Below are positions 8,115-16,142 of a DNA stretch of 20,616 nt, piece by piece. Origin of the DNA: Coptodactyla brooksi. Its lineage: Eukaryota; Arthropoda; Insecta; Coleoptera; Scarabaeidae. The notes below the pieces were generated by a model that ran no database searches, was not told the origin of the DNA, and saw nothing but the letters and a program-made list of their open reading frames with translations. Made by a program: the position numbers and the translations under genes. Each line of letters begins with the position of its first letter. Positions within the stretch are counted from its first letter, which is position 1. The stretch lies in contig JAWQRM010000662.1 in the NCBI GenBank assembly GCA_033557675.1, positions 1 to 20,616 on the forward strand, given 5' to 3'.

Positions 8115-8157
8115 ATTTTGGGTGGAGGTACAAAGTTCCGGCACCTCCGCCAAATTG
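8115..8157. repeat. GC-rich near-palindrome
   Basis: GGTGGAGGT (8121-8129) pairs with ACCTCCGCC (8143-8151) through nine pairs, one of them G-U in RNA. The flanking AATTTT/AAATT extends the palindrome. The loop is 8130-8142. Confidence 0.65.
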
Positions 8158-8542
8158 CGCGTCAAAATTGGAATTCAATTTACTTTCTTGATTCAATAAA
8201 AATTATCAAAATACTTATTTCATGTATGAGCGGAATATCAAGTTAAAAGAGCAAGTTTTATTAGTAATTCTAGGTACAATCTAACCTTGTCAAAGTTTTC
8301 TTCTATTCCTGTTTTGTACTTTAGGATAAATTGTGAATATGGAGCCTTTGGCTTTGTAATAAACCAAGTAATTAATTGTTTTGATGAAGTGGTAACCAGT
8401 CATTAACTTTAAAATAAGTCTGTATCGATTCCATAGCAATTCAGGATGGACAGCCGCGATTTAATGTTTATAGTTGGTCATGCAAGTTCATATTTCCCGA
8501 AGAAACGACAAAGACCTTTATTTCTAAAGTATTAGCTTATTT
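8158..8542. other. unassigned DNA
   Basis: AT-rich stretch between the hairpin cluster and the hammerhead-like remnant. No convincing open frame or repeat seen. Confidence 0.4.
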
Positions 8543-8580
8543 CTGAAGTATTGGCTAATATGGTTAACGAAACGTGCATC
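8543..8580 (+). ncRNA. decayed hammerhead-like motif (Penelope type)
   Basis: The half GGTTAACGAAACGTGCATC (8562-8580), followed by GAG, closely matches GGTTAGCGAAACGTGCGTC, also followed by GAG, at 18437-18455. Upstream it has CTGAAGTATTGGCTAAT instead of CTGATGA plus a perfect stem, so stem II is weak and the catalytic core is broken. It is best read as an old copy of the same element family. No reverse transcriptase frame was recognised upstream. Confidence 0.4.
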
Positions 8581-8701
8581 GAGCAGTTAATTTCTGGATT
8601 TGGTTAAGTGAAAGCAGTTGCTTAACTTTGCTATGAAACCAATTGTCCAAACCCACGTATACCGTTGCTGAAATTGATAATAACGAAGTTTATCCTGATT
8701 A

Positions 8702-8950
8702 GTAAGTTTGTTGTACTTGCAAACTCATTGATTGCGAGTGACATAAATCTGATTTGCATGCAGAACTATATCTATTTGCTTTGTTTACGTTTATTAAGGT
8801 GCACCATTACGTGCTCCTTATTAATCGGGTATACAGCGAACGTAGACAATCTTGTTTGCTTGCTATTGAAAGCGGAGTGGTGCGTCATCTGTTGTAAGAG
8901 CAATATATCAAAGACGTTCAATTGACGAATAACAATATTTCAGTTAATTG
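8702..8950 (-). repeat. ~250-bp dispersed repeat, copy 2
   Basis: Second copy of 7637-7874. It differs by a short insertion near 8850-8860 and by substitutions. The donor-like GTAAGT of copy 1 is GCAAGT here. The MSLAINEF start is preserved with AAC to AAT (silent), and the following Val is Ala. The 1,065-bp spacing suggested LTRs, but no primer-binding site follows and nothing between the copies looks retroviral. Confidence 0.75.
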
Positions 8951-10395
8951 TTTTGTAATTTTGTTTATAAACATGGTATGGCTCTCTATAGCCCGTACTT
9001 AAAACTAACCTTATATGTTGAAGATTTTTATTTTTATTCAATAACAAAGTTGATAATTTTGGAAGAAAAGTGATATTTTGTCTATTTTTAGGGTCCCAAT
9101 TTAACAAATTTTAGTGTTTTGTGTTTCATTCTAGTACCGGCTATAGACACAATTGTACTGAATGATATCTTCTTTATTTTTTTCAGATACAGACTTCTAC
9201 AACCCCCTCTCAATGATGGACACTAGCAAGATACTTTTCTTTGGATTGGTTTTGTATATATGCTAATAATCTTCGAATAACATATTAGATATAACTAAAA
9301 AAAGACATTGTATTTTTAAGTTTCTAAACCAGACTACCCCCTTAAGCACATTTGCAGATCTAAAACAGCTATTTTCGAAAATATTCAATAAAGCAATTAC
9401 CACTCTTAAAACCTGCACATTTTCTTATAAAACCATGAATTTATCCCCAGATTTGATAAGAAAACAACGTTTACCACCATTTAAGATTAACTGACACTAA
9501 CTAACATCTGCCAACAGTTCGTACAGTGTGAATTCTGGTAACGATACTTTGGATAATTAAATGGTCACATAAAGTTAATGTAACAATAAATTCACGTTGA
9601 CATTTCGTAGTGCAAGGTCTTCGTGAACGTTCGCGAAGTTTCCACGGTGCCAGGAAACGTGTTTAATTGCGGGAACATAAACGTGTACATGTTTAGTACA
9701 AACTTCGCGGTCGTGTCGGTTGCAGAAACTTGGCGCGACCTTTATCGGTGACATTTATTCACAAAATTGTAAAATCAGCGAACAACATGCAACTGTAAAG
9801 CTTTAGTATAAAGTTTGATCGTGTTCTTGTATTTTGTGCCACATTAAATTGCGAGTGTGAAACCTTTAAAAGTTCAATATGTACCATTAATATTCTGATG
9901 CCACCTTTGACAACTAAGCCCGAAAAGCACTTTTCGATCGACGTTAGGAGCATCCGTGAATAACTTCGGAGCAGTTTCGTGTCTTCACTTCGCGACCTTG
10001 TCGGCGTGAGCCCAATTTATAAGGCCTTCGGCAGTGCAACAAATTTACGAGCCTACATGCAAATTTCTACAAGTTTATGGCAATCGATAGTCGAATGCGA
10101 TGTGCATTTATAGCACGTCAAAAAGTGGAGTAATTCATGGCTTGGAATGGCACCAGGATATCTCGGAAATATTAAAAGTTGCGAAGGAGTTCAACTCACC
10201 AGCAGCTCTGCTGGACGGAACAAAGTTTATGAAGTTTTAGGCACTTCGCGGTTGAAAGCGAAAAATAAAGATAAAAGTCTGGGGATACGTGAAAAATACT
10301 ATGTTCGTGGTGACTGGTAACTTGCCACAATAATAAAGACTAGGAAGTAGACATGCTTAAACAGGTCGATCATTTTTACAATCTATTTAGGAACT
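8951..10395. other. unassigned DNA with GC-richer islands
   Basis: No recognised gene. At 9186 a good acceptor (TCTTTATTTTTTTCAG|ATACAG) precedes a 17-codon frame MMDTSKILFFGLVLYIC ending in TAA (9213-9266), which resembles a signal peptide; no donor or second exon is convincing. The stretches 9600-9760 and 9930-10260 are richer in G+C and CpG, with repeated motifs such as CTTCGCG and GTTCGCG, but show no coding pattern. Confidence 0.4.
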
Positions 10396-10461
10396 CAAGT
10401 ATCAGGAATCTTTTTTACTCTTCAGTATACTTTATTGTAATGTTCTAACTCGACATGTTTC
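10396..10461 (-). repeat. inverted-repeat arm of a small element (left)
   Basis: Reverse complement of 10634-10699 with about six substitutions. Conserved words include AACATTACAATAAAGTAT and CGA(A/G)TTAG. On the minus strand it begins TGAAACATGTCGAG. The CTGA-type part of a hammerhead is not recognisable on this side. Confidence 0.75.
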
Positions 10462-10610
10462 AACTCGACAATTATAATATTTATTAAAAGGTCTTAAATA
10501 TTATAATTCAGTTAAAGCTAAAATATAATTATTAAGTACGTTAATAACTATATATTTAGTACGTAACATAAGTTACTAATATAAGTTTTCACTTATTTAT
10601 AATTAGATTC

Positions 10611-10643
10611 CTGAAGATGACCAAATATTGATCGAAACATATC
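10611..10643 (+). ncRNA. hammerhead-like motif, degenerate
   Basis: CTGAAGATGACC, a short loop, then GATCGAAACATATC. The order CTGA...GA, a hairpin, GAAAC and a trailing TC follows a hammerhead ribozyme core. However, there are extra bases in the first box, stem II is imperfect (GACC/GATC), and stem III is minimal. Motifs of this shape end many Penelope-like and related arthropod repeats. Activity is unlikely. Confidence 0.35.
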
Positions 10644-10699
10644 GAATTAGAACATTACAATAAAGTATGCTGAAGAATAAAAAAATTTCCTGATATTTG
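10634..10699 (+). repeat. inverted-repeat arm of a small element (right)
   Basis: Partner of 10396-10461. The 172 bases between the arms are AT-rich with no recognised content. The right arm begins within the GAAAC part of the hammerhead-like motif. Confidence 0.75.
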
Positions 10700-11119
10700 A
10701 TTGATAGACCAGCAAAGTACCTACAACCTATATTCACGAAATGTTAAGGTAACGTATATAAGTTGTTTTACCTCCTTGCTGCAATACTTTGGCATCTTTT
10801 TAACTTACAAAATGAAGTAACTTGTTTAAGAATGCGCATATAATTTCACTGGTAAATTGGAATAGATTTTTCGAGATTTTATACCTGCTTAAGTAGGCTA
10901 TCGCTTATCTATGCCTTCGGATATTTTCATCCTGACTCTTAAAAACATGTGTACACTTTTATTCGATAACGGCAAGTTGTTGTATGCTCTTATTGATATA
11001 CTCGTAAGGCAGAAAACAAAAATATGTTTTTATTAAAATTGAATTCTAATAATAAACCAACAGAGAAATTATTTACCTACAATATTTGTTAATATTCTGC
11101 AATAATAAACGAAAATAAA
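10700..11119. other. unassigned AT-rich DNA
   Basis: Nothing recognised. Confidence 0.4.
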
Positions 11120-11120
11120 A

Positions 11121-11166
11121 TATAAGCTTTCAAACACAGGGCTCAATAGTTTTGGATCCGATAACA
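11121..11166 (+). repeat. 46-bp direct repeat, copy 1
   Basis: ATAAGCTTTCAAACACAGGG followed by CTCAATAGTTTTGGATCC and GATAACAG. It recurs at 11464-11526 with an internal 15-bp duplication. Confidence 0.7.
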
Positions 11167-11202
11167 GGTAATTCTGTGTTGCTTATTTTCGCTGGCAGTC
11201 GG

Positions 11203-11230
11203 AAACTTACTTTCTGAATGGCCCTCATAC
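11203..11230 (-). mobile_element. mariner/Tc1 terminal-repeat fragment
   Basis: AACTTACTTTCTGAATGGCC then CTCATA. On the minus strand this reads TATGAGGGCCATTCAGAAAG, close to the TA-flanked ends of mariner-type elements (TACGAGGG...TTCAGAAAGTAAC) and similar to the right end of the element at 6225-6247. No transposase sequence lies beside it. A GC-rich island (11225-11290) with CGATGCCGCCGCTATCGC follows. Confidence 0.45.
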
Positions 11231-11463
11231 GGTCCAGTCGGAGCGCGATGCCGCCGCTATCGCTATCTCACCCAGCCTTGACAGCGCACTCTTTCTATTT
11301 ATTCGTCCGAGAGGAACAGATAACACCATTCTTTAATTGGCTCTAAAATATTATAGCGCATATTTTGTGTTATTTTAATATAGTATAAAAATGTGTTAGC
11401 ATTAAAGGAATGCCGATTGTAATGAGGCCTTCATTAATTTTCTCCGTGGGTTACCTTCAGAAA

Positions 11464-11526
11464 TATAAGCTTTCAAACACAGGGCTCGATACACAGGGTT
11501 CGATACTTTTGAATCCGATAATAGCT
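11464..11526 (+). repeat. 46-bp direct repeat, copy 2 with internal duplication
   Basis: Same start (ATAAGCTTTCAAACACAGGG), then CTCGATACACAGGGTTCGAT, a tandem duplication of the ACAGGG(C/T)TCGATAC word, then CTTTTGAATCCGATAATAG. The two copies bracket a ~300-bp stretch that includes the mariner-end fragment. Confidence 0.7.
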
Positions 11527-11960
11527 ACGCATATTAGGCAATCGATAAAGTAGGAAGAAAACGAAGTACGTCAATTAACGTGATACGCTCCTTGCACGCT
11601 AAGCTAGTACATCTACATATTGTACTCCTATTTTTAACCTATAACCATAACTTTTATTGATTTCTTTTCGAACGTTTAAATTCGACGTTTAAATTCATTT
11701 TTAAAACTGAAGGGTCATTCTAAAACAAAATAAAATAATATTAGCGCGAAATATCATATCAGCAAATTAAATAAATGGTAGAAAAATGCCACCCACGCTC
11801 GCTAAACAATGTTTCAACATTTCTGGAGTAATGGTTTCATTTTTTTCCCAGAAAAGTTTAGAATTAATACTCCTGGAAATCTCAGTACATCCATAAACTT
11901 AAAACAATTAAATTAAAAGGGAACATTGTTACAATATTGGGAAGAAAATAAAATAAATAT
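11527..11960. other. unassigned AT-rich DNA
   Basis: Contains a short direct repeat (ACGTTTAAATTC twice at about 11673-11697). Otherwise nothing recognised. Confidence 0.4.
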
Positions 11961-12062
11961 GTTCTCAAAAATTTAAAATTAATTCAAAATTCAAAAACGT
12001 ACAGCAAATTATAAACAACAAAACCAAAACTTAAAATATCTGTATTTAATTTATTATTTGTT
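11961..12062 (+). repeat. ~100-bp AT-rich direct repeat, copy 1
   Basis: Similar in word order to 12154-12260: GTTCTCAAAAATTTAAAATT, then AATTCAAAAT, then ACAGCAAATTATAAACAACA, then GTATTTAATTTATTATTTG. Low complexity inflates the resemblance. Confidence 0.5.
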
Positions 12063-12153
12063 CAAAAGATAACATTTAAAAAGGACATAATATGCAGGCA
12101 TAAGACGCTTAAAGTCAGAATTGTAGAAGTTTTCAGAATGGTTAAGTAAAAAT

Positions 12154-12260
12154 GTTTTCAAAAAATTAAATTTAATTCAAAATTAAAAAAGAAGCACACA
12201 GTAAATTCTAATTAACAAAAAGAAAAATTAACGTATTTGTATTTTATTTACTATTTGTTT
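12154..12260 (+). repeat. ~100-bp AT-rich direct repeat, copy 2
   Basis: GTTTTCAAAAAATTAAATTT, AATTCAAAAT, ACAGTAAATTCTAATTAACA and GTATTTTATTTACTATTTG in the same order as copy 1, at about 193-bp spacing. This suggests an old local tandem duplication. Confidence 0.5.
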
Positions 12261-12346
12261 TATTTATTATTTAAGGTACAAAAATAATAGTATCTTAAAC
12301 CAAGAGATAAGTCCCTTAAAGATCCTTTCACTATTATTGAGTTGGG

Positions 12347-12556
12347 TTATACAATATCAAAGCATCTAACAACCTTTGCTGATTTTCTGTTATGTTCCTC
12401 ACCTGGCACACCAAGTAATTGCAAACTTTGATGATAAAGCAATTCTTCTGTAACAGGAGATTGTAAATCTAGAGATTCACCAAACAATTTCACTACTACA
12501 CCAAAACCGAAAAATACCAGGGGTGATGAAAGACGATGCTGACTTTCATCTTTCAT
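12347..12556 (-). pseudogene. uncharacterised open frame beside hAT remnant
   Basis: A 69-codon minus-strand frame starts MKDESQHRLSSPLVFFG and contains SLDLQSPVTEELLYHQ and VPGEEHNRKSAK. Its amino-acid composition is protein-like rather than random AT-rich translation. It lies directly downstream, in the same orientation, of the decayed hAT transposase at 12600-12891, so it is plausibly an eroded C-terminal part of that transposase. I do not recognise any hAT block in it. Confidence 0.3.
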
Positions 12557-12599
12557 CGTTCTTGATGATGCTGGTGGTGACAGTGATTAACTTTGCGAC

Positions 12600-12891
12600 T
12601 AAGCCAAAAGTTCCAAACCCACACCTTCTATAAATCCAGAAATTTCGTTAAAGACACAAGGTTTTGGTTTCTTCATTGGATAATGTGCAATTTCAAAACC
12701 TCTAACAACACACTTCAATTAAGTCCATTGCAAATATTCTTTCATATTTTAACATTATTGGCGTCCAGTAATATTAGGGAACCCAAATCTTTTAATGCTT
12801 CTCGAACAGAGTCAACTATTTTTAGAAATCTTTCGATTATGACCGCAGTGCTATTCCACCTGGTCTTATTGGACTGTTCGGGAAGTAATTT
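12600..12891 (-). pseudogene. hAT transposase C-terminal remnant
   Basis: The minus-strand frame from 12891 reads KLLPEQSNKTRWNSTAVI, IERFLKIVDSVREALKDLG, then LILLDANNVKI and a TGA at 12742-12744. The T-R-W-N-S-T-x-x-x-x-E-R-F-L block is diagnostic of hAT transposases. After the stops it continues as VLLEVLKLHIIQ and LVSLTKFLDL, matching the family's L-E-V-L-K-P-F and V-T-L-S-K-V-I-P-L blocks in order. Several stops make it dead. The N-terminal part of probably the same element lies at 13600-13801. The mariner derivative at 12925-13429 separates the two, so the mariner is the younger insertion. Confidence 0.7.
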
Positions 12892-12924
12892 CGTTCTTTT
12901 TTGTTCTTTTTAACAGCAGAGGCG

Positions 12925-13429
12925 TTAGTTGTATTTTAACTAGCCAACTTCATTCTAAACCGTATATGCATTATATATTCTGACAGCTGACATTGCAAAG
13001 TTTATGCACGAAAATATTTTGTTCGGTTCTGTGCAATTGTTTTCTTTTTGTGTGTTATGAAAGATGGAGAATCAAAAACAGCATTTTGTTGTTTGCAAAA
13101 TCTTATGCAAAAGTTTGCAAAATATCTTCCAAGTTTGCAACATTTTTGGTAGCTCTTTTCAAAATTTTTGGGAGAATATCAGGTTCAATTCTAAAGTGTA
13201 CTGTCATCAATTGGACAAATAAATTGCATGATTTTTTGCAAACTGGTTTGCAAAATTTTTTGCAAAAGTTTGTAAAACTTTTTGCAAGTTTGTTCAATTT
13301 TTGGGGGCTCTTTCCAAAATTCTTGGAAGAATACCACGATCAATTCTAAAGTTTACTGTCATCAGTTGGACAAATTGCATGATTCACTCAAACAGAAAAG
13401 GTCAGAATTGATCAATAGAAAGGGTATAT
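12925..13429 (+). mobile_element. mariner deletion derivative, second copy (3'-truncated)
   Basis: Starts TTAGTTGTATTTTAACTAGC, matching 5153 onward, and follows that copy through the 5' untranslated region. It keeps the ATG (13064) of MENQKQHF and then jumps directly into the repeat units. It has two units, with CAATTCTAAA landmarks at 13186 and 13341 (155 apart). It ends in the Y-C-H-Q-L-D-K-L-H-D-S-L stretch and GATCAATAGAAAGGGTATA at about 13429, where similarity to 5153-6247 stops. The distal third, including the right terminal repeat, is missing. A frame from 13064 runs in register from the N-terminus to YCHQLDK, then TAA. It is inserted in a hAT remnant. Confidence 0.75.
13186..13383 (+). 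repeat. internal repeat units of the second mariner copy
   Basis: Two units with the same architecture as 5447-5850: a TTTGCAA-rich run, TTTTGGGAGAATA-like, CAATTCTAAA and ACTGTCATCAATTGGACAAA. The copy-number difference (two against three) with shared unit boundaries indicates expansion or contraction after the derivative arose. Confidence 0.75.
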
Positions 13430-13599
13430 TGCATCTTTGCAATTAAAGCATTTGGATTCAGCATGAATATTAGATGCAAAAAAGTCATCATTATTTGAGC
13501 TATATTGATTTTTAATATTATCAGTTTGATCAACATTTTAAGAATATTTTAATTTTTTATAAAATGTAGTCACTAAAGCTATATATGTATAGGCCATGG

Positions 13600-13801
13600 T
13601 TACAAAATAGTGATGTCGGTTTCAGGTATTCCTTGGATCGCAAAACCATCAAGGGGTACAAGTTTTGCAACTATTTCTGACACAGATTGCCCTTCACCAT
13701 ATGATAGAGTTTCAGATTTTGTCGTAACGTACCCCCACAAAACTCAAAATGTCCTCGGGTTGCATACCATCATGCATCCGCAAATGTGAAAACTCCAAAT
13801 T
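13600..13801 (-). pseudogene. hAT transposase N-terminal remnant (BED finger end)
   Basis: From 13801 the minus strand reads NLEFSHLRMHDGMQPEDILS then FVGVRYDKI, comparable to the last His pair of a BED zinc finger (x-x-N-L-x-x-H-L-x-x-x-H). After a frameshift, KSETLSYGEGQSVSEIVAKL then VPLDGFAIQGIPETDI follows, comparable to the block after the finger in some hAT proteins (I-V-A-x-x-V-x-x-D-G-F/L-x-x-x-x-I). It ends at a TAA (13600-13602). Orientation and order relative to 12600-12891 fit a single hAT element split by the mariner. The finger's cysteines are not visible, so the BED call is tentative. Confidence 0.5.
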
Positions 13802-13951
13802 CGTGTAGTACATGTGTTTGGGAAAGTGTAGTAAAATTTTTATGGTTCCATTACTCGGGTGACTGTCTGTGACTGAGTTGCATTAATCTCTTTCTGTTTT
13901 TATTTTATTATGGAAAGGGAGGCTGTATAAAAAAAACTTGGCAACTGTTCG

Positions 13952-14176
13952 TACAGCAACTACACTAGAAAGGCTATTACAAATGCTGAGAATGCAATTA
14001 GGCGGAATGAGATGCCACAGAAGGGTGCTTTAATTGAGATTTAATATTCCGTATACGAAGCATGTGGAATAAAGTTAAAGGAGAACACAACTGTGCCAGC
14101 GAAGGGCGTATCGTTCTTTCTGACTTATGGAAAAGGTGTCTTTAGTAAATATCTTAAAATAATTAAATTCGCATGA
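13952..14176 (+). pseudogene. possible pogo-like helix-turn-helix fragment
   Basis: One frame of 74 codons with a single internal TAA reads YSNYTRKAITNAENAIRRNE then MPQKGALIEI, stop, YSVYEACGIKLKENTTVPAK then GVSFFLTYGKGVFSKYL. The start resembles the N-terminal helix-turn-helix of pogo-type transposases and related psq-domain proteins (Y-T-x-E-x-L-x-x-A-x-x-A-I-x-x-G-E-M-S-x-x-x-A). The rest does not match a block I know. It might belong to another transposon type. Confidence 0.3.
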
Positions 14177-14917
14177 GATGAATTCCTTTCTTTCTGAAAT
14201 CGATGCTTTTCCAATCCTTGAGAGACCGGGAAGAATTTTTCCTACATATTTGGCTTTTTTATTATTAAATTAATACCACTATGTGTGGAGCTTTGAAAAA
14301 AATTTAATTTTCAATACCAAATTTAAACAATTTTATATTATTACTGATGAAAAGCTTATTCCTTTATTGCGAAAAAAATTACTGTTTCCAGGAGGAAAAG
14401 CTATCTTTATTCTCAAGCTAAACTACATTCATGAATATTGGATAGAAGTAAATGTAAAAACTGATTGACTAAGCGACGATGAAAAAAAATTTCTAGTACG
14501 GAATATTACAGAATATTTTAATAAACGTTATTTCAACCACATTAAACCAACATTTTCGTTTTTTGCAAACAAACATATGCAAAACAATTTCCTGTGTACA
14601 CATTACTGTACTATATTAAATGTTTTTATAGTATATTTTAATTAACTTGTGCAATTAAGCGCTAGTTGTCAGCAATCGCTGATGAGCATTTTCGGTTGGT
14701 AGGATATGTTCATTGTGAATGAATTTACAGCTGAACACACAAACAAATTGGATTTTGAAAGGTTGGTATATTATTTATATTTTTCAGTGTTTTCCACACA
14801 GTAAAGTGGAGGAGGGGCTTTATTGTCGGTATTAACTTATTTATCATATCTTACTGCCTGTATTATCTTCAGCGCCCTTTTTGCCATTTATGTATTTATG
14901 AGCAGGTCTTTGTTGCC
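14177..14917. other. unassigned DNA
   Basis: A 61-codon open frame on + (14283-14468) has no recognised motif. No repeat relation to the rest of the window was noticed. It ends near the left edge of the duplication. Confidence 0.4.
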
Positions 14918-15541
14918 ATAGCTGATGTAGTATGTAAAAATTTCACCTGAATTTCAGCTCAATAATGAAGGAATATAAATGTCAATATAAAAGAAACATA
15001 CATATGAATGTTCCATTTAAAACAAAGTATTAATCAAACAATTTTTCATTTTCTTATACAAAAAAAAATTAAACGAAAAGAATGACAAAACCAAGTTCAG
15101 GAACCACTCGACATACTTACTTTGTGATGGTTTGTTTCCCAATGTTTGAAATTTCGTTGCTATGAATTTAATGTTGAAATTTCAGTATTTAAGGCTGAAA
15201 AAATAAGCAAGTAAAAGTTTTATTATAGTATGTTTGTACTGCAACATAAAATTACACAACTGTGAACTAGAATTTATTGCAGTAATGGATTGCTAATATA
15301 TTTCTACAGACATTAAAAGACATGTTATTTGAGAATAAGATATTTGGTTATAACCTTACTTGTTTTGGTTTATTCAAAAGTTTTTGTTAGAAGGGTTGTT
15401 TTTGTAGTTATGGTCTAACTTATATCTTCATTTACTGTTCCTTTCTCTGCGGATTTAAATAACAGTAGGAACGTTAAGTATTTCCTTTATCCATACGGAT
15501 TTCCTTTATTTGTCTCCCTGCAGACTCCTATTCACTCCAGT

Positions 15542-15563
15542 TATATATATATATATATATATA
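15542..15563. repeat. (TA)11 microsatellite
   Basis: Eleven TA units inside the ~85-bp segment present only in copy A of the duplication. Confidence 0.9.
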
Positions 15564-15754
15564 ACACCTTTAACTAAAAATTACATTTTAGTAAGCATTT
15601 ACTTCCAAAAGTTTTTTACCTATTCATATTTTCAGGGTAATTTATTATTTAGATTATTTTAATAATTTTAATAATTACATTTACTTGTACTATTAACAAC
15701 AAGTGTATAATTAGATTATTATTGAAATAGAACTTACATGAGATATTAATATTC

Positions 15755-15760
15755 TTTATT
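15755..15760 (-). terminator. poly(A) signal of the Cys-rich gene, copy A
   Basis: AATAAA on the minus strand, 47 bases after the stop codon at 15807-15809. It is conserved in copy B (19509-19514). Spacing and conservation support real 3'-end processing. Confidence 0.5.
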
Positions 15761-15806
15761 ACATTACAAGTTTGGTTCAAGATCAATATCCAATAATGAT
15801 TTGCCT

Positions 15807-16014
15807 TTATATTTGATTGACATAAATGATTTTTCCATCAATTACTAAAGTTTTGATACTTGCAGTTTGACAAACATCTTCTGGTAGTTTATAATAACAA
15901 CAAATCTGCGGTACATATACAGATTTTACATTCACCGATGCACTGCTACTAAAGATATTACTAAATGTCTTATTGTAATTCATCAAACAGCCATCACCAA
16001 AATTGCATGAAATG
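15807..16014 (-). CDS. last exon of a Cys-rich hypothetical protein (copy A)
   Basis: Minus-strand exon of 208 bases starting after an acceptor (GACCAGCCAG|CATTTC) and ending in TAA (15807-15809). With the exon at 16075-16139 it reads, after the junction, NISCNFGDGCLMNYNKTFSN, IFSSSASVNVKSVYVPQ, ICCYYKLPEDVC and QTASIKTLVIDGKIIYVNQI. It has five cysteines and two N-glycosylation sequons (NIS, NKT), which together suggest a secreted or extracellular domain. I do not recognise the family. Upstream exons and a signal peptide were not found. A composition unlike the AT-rich surroundings, clean splice sites, a poly(A) signal and an intact frame support a real gene end; copy B is broken. Confidence 0.5.
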
Positions 16015-16074
16015 CTGGCTGGTCATTTAAATTTTTAGAAAACAAATAAGGTATTAAGGTTAATTAACAGTTAC
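16015..16074 (-). other. 60-bp intron between the last two exons (copy A)
   Basis: Donor TCAA|GTAACT (intron starts 16074) and acceptor GACCAGCCAG (ends 16015). The preceding tract TTATTTGTTTTCTAAAAA offers a plausible branch and pyrimidine region. Using this pair joins the two reading frames exactly (AA + C gives Asn). The alternative acceptor four bases upstream would force a TAG in the previous exon. Confidence 0.45.
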
Positions 16075-16139
16075 TTGACTAATTTGTTAGGACCCTCTAA
16101 ATAATCTCTAAATTTAGAATAACAGCACCGCCAATAAAA
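16075..16139 (-). CDS. penultimate exon of the Cys-rich protein (copy A)
   Basis: A 65-base exon between acceptor TTTCTTTTTCGTAG (exon starts 16139) and donor GTAACT. In phase 0 it reads FYWRCCYSKFRDYLEGPNK then LV, running into the last exon. It adds a Cys pair. Copy B carries the same exon at about 19850-19914 with one base change in 65, which is silent (TAT to TAC). That is fewer than expected from the ~10% divergence of the duplication and is compatible with past constraint. The preceding exon could not be identified; candidate frames upstream (a segment reading EKVCSWCQLEITNVTKYA at about 16195-16245) lack convincing donors. Confidence 0.45.
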
Positions 16140-16142
16140 CTA

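Noticed and set aside
7637..8950. LTR retrotransposon with two ~240-bp LTRs
   Set aside because: The two copies are in the same orientation with TATA and AATAAA words, but there is no TGG-type primer-binding site after either copy, no polypurine tract, and no gag or pol-like frame in the 830 bp between them.
13103..13297. Minus-strand open frame across the second mariner copy
   Set aside because: It is the antisense of the internal repeat units; stops are rare there because of the TTTGCAA composition.
14690..14700. CTGATGAG word as another hammerhead core
   Set aside because: No stem II and no GAAA box follow it.
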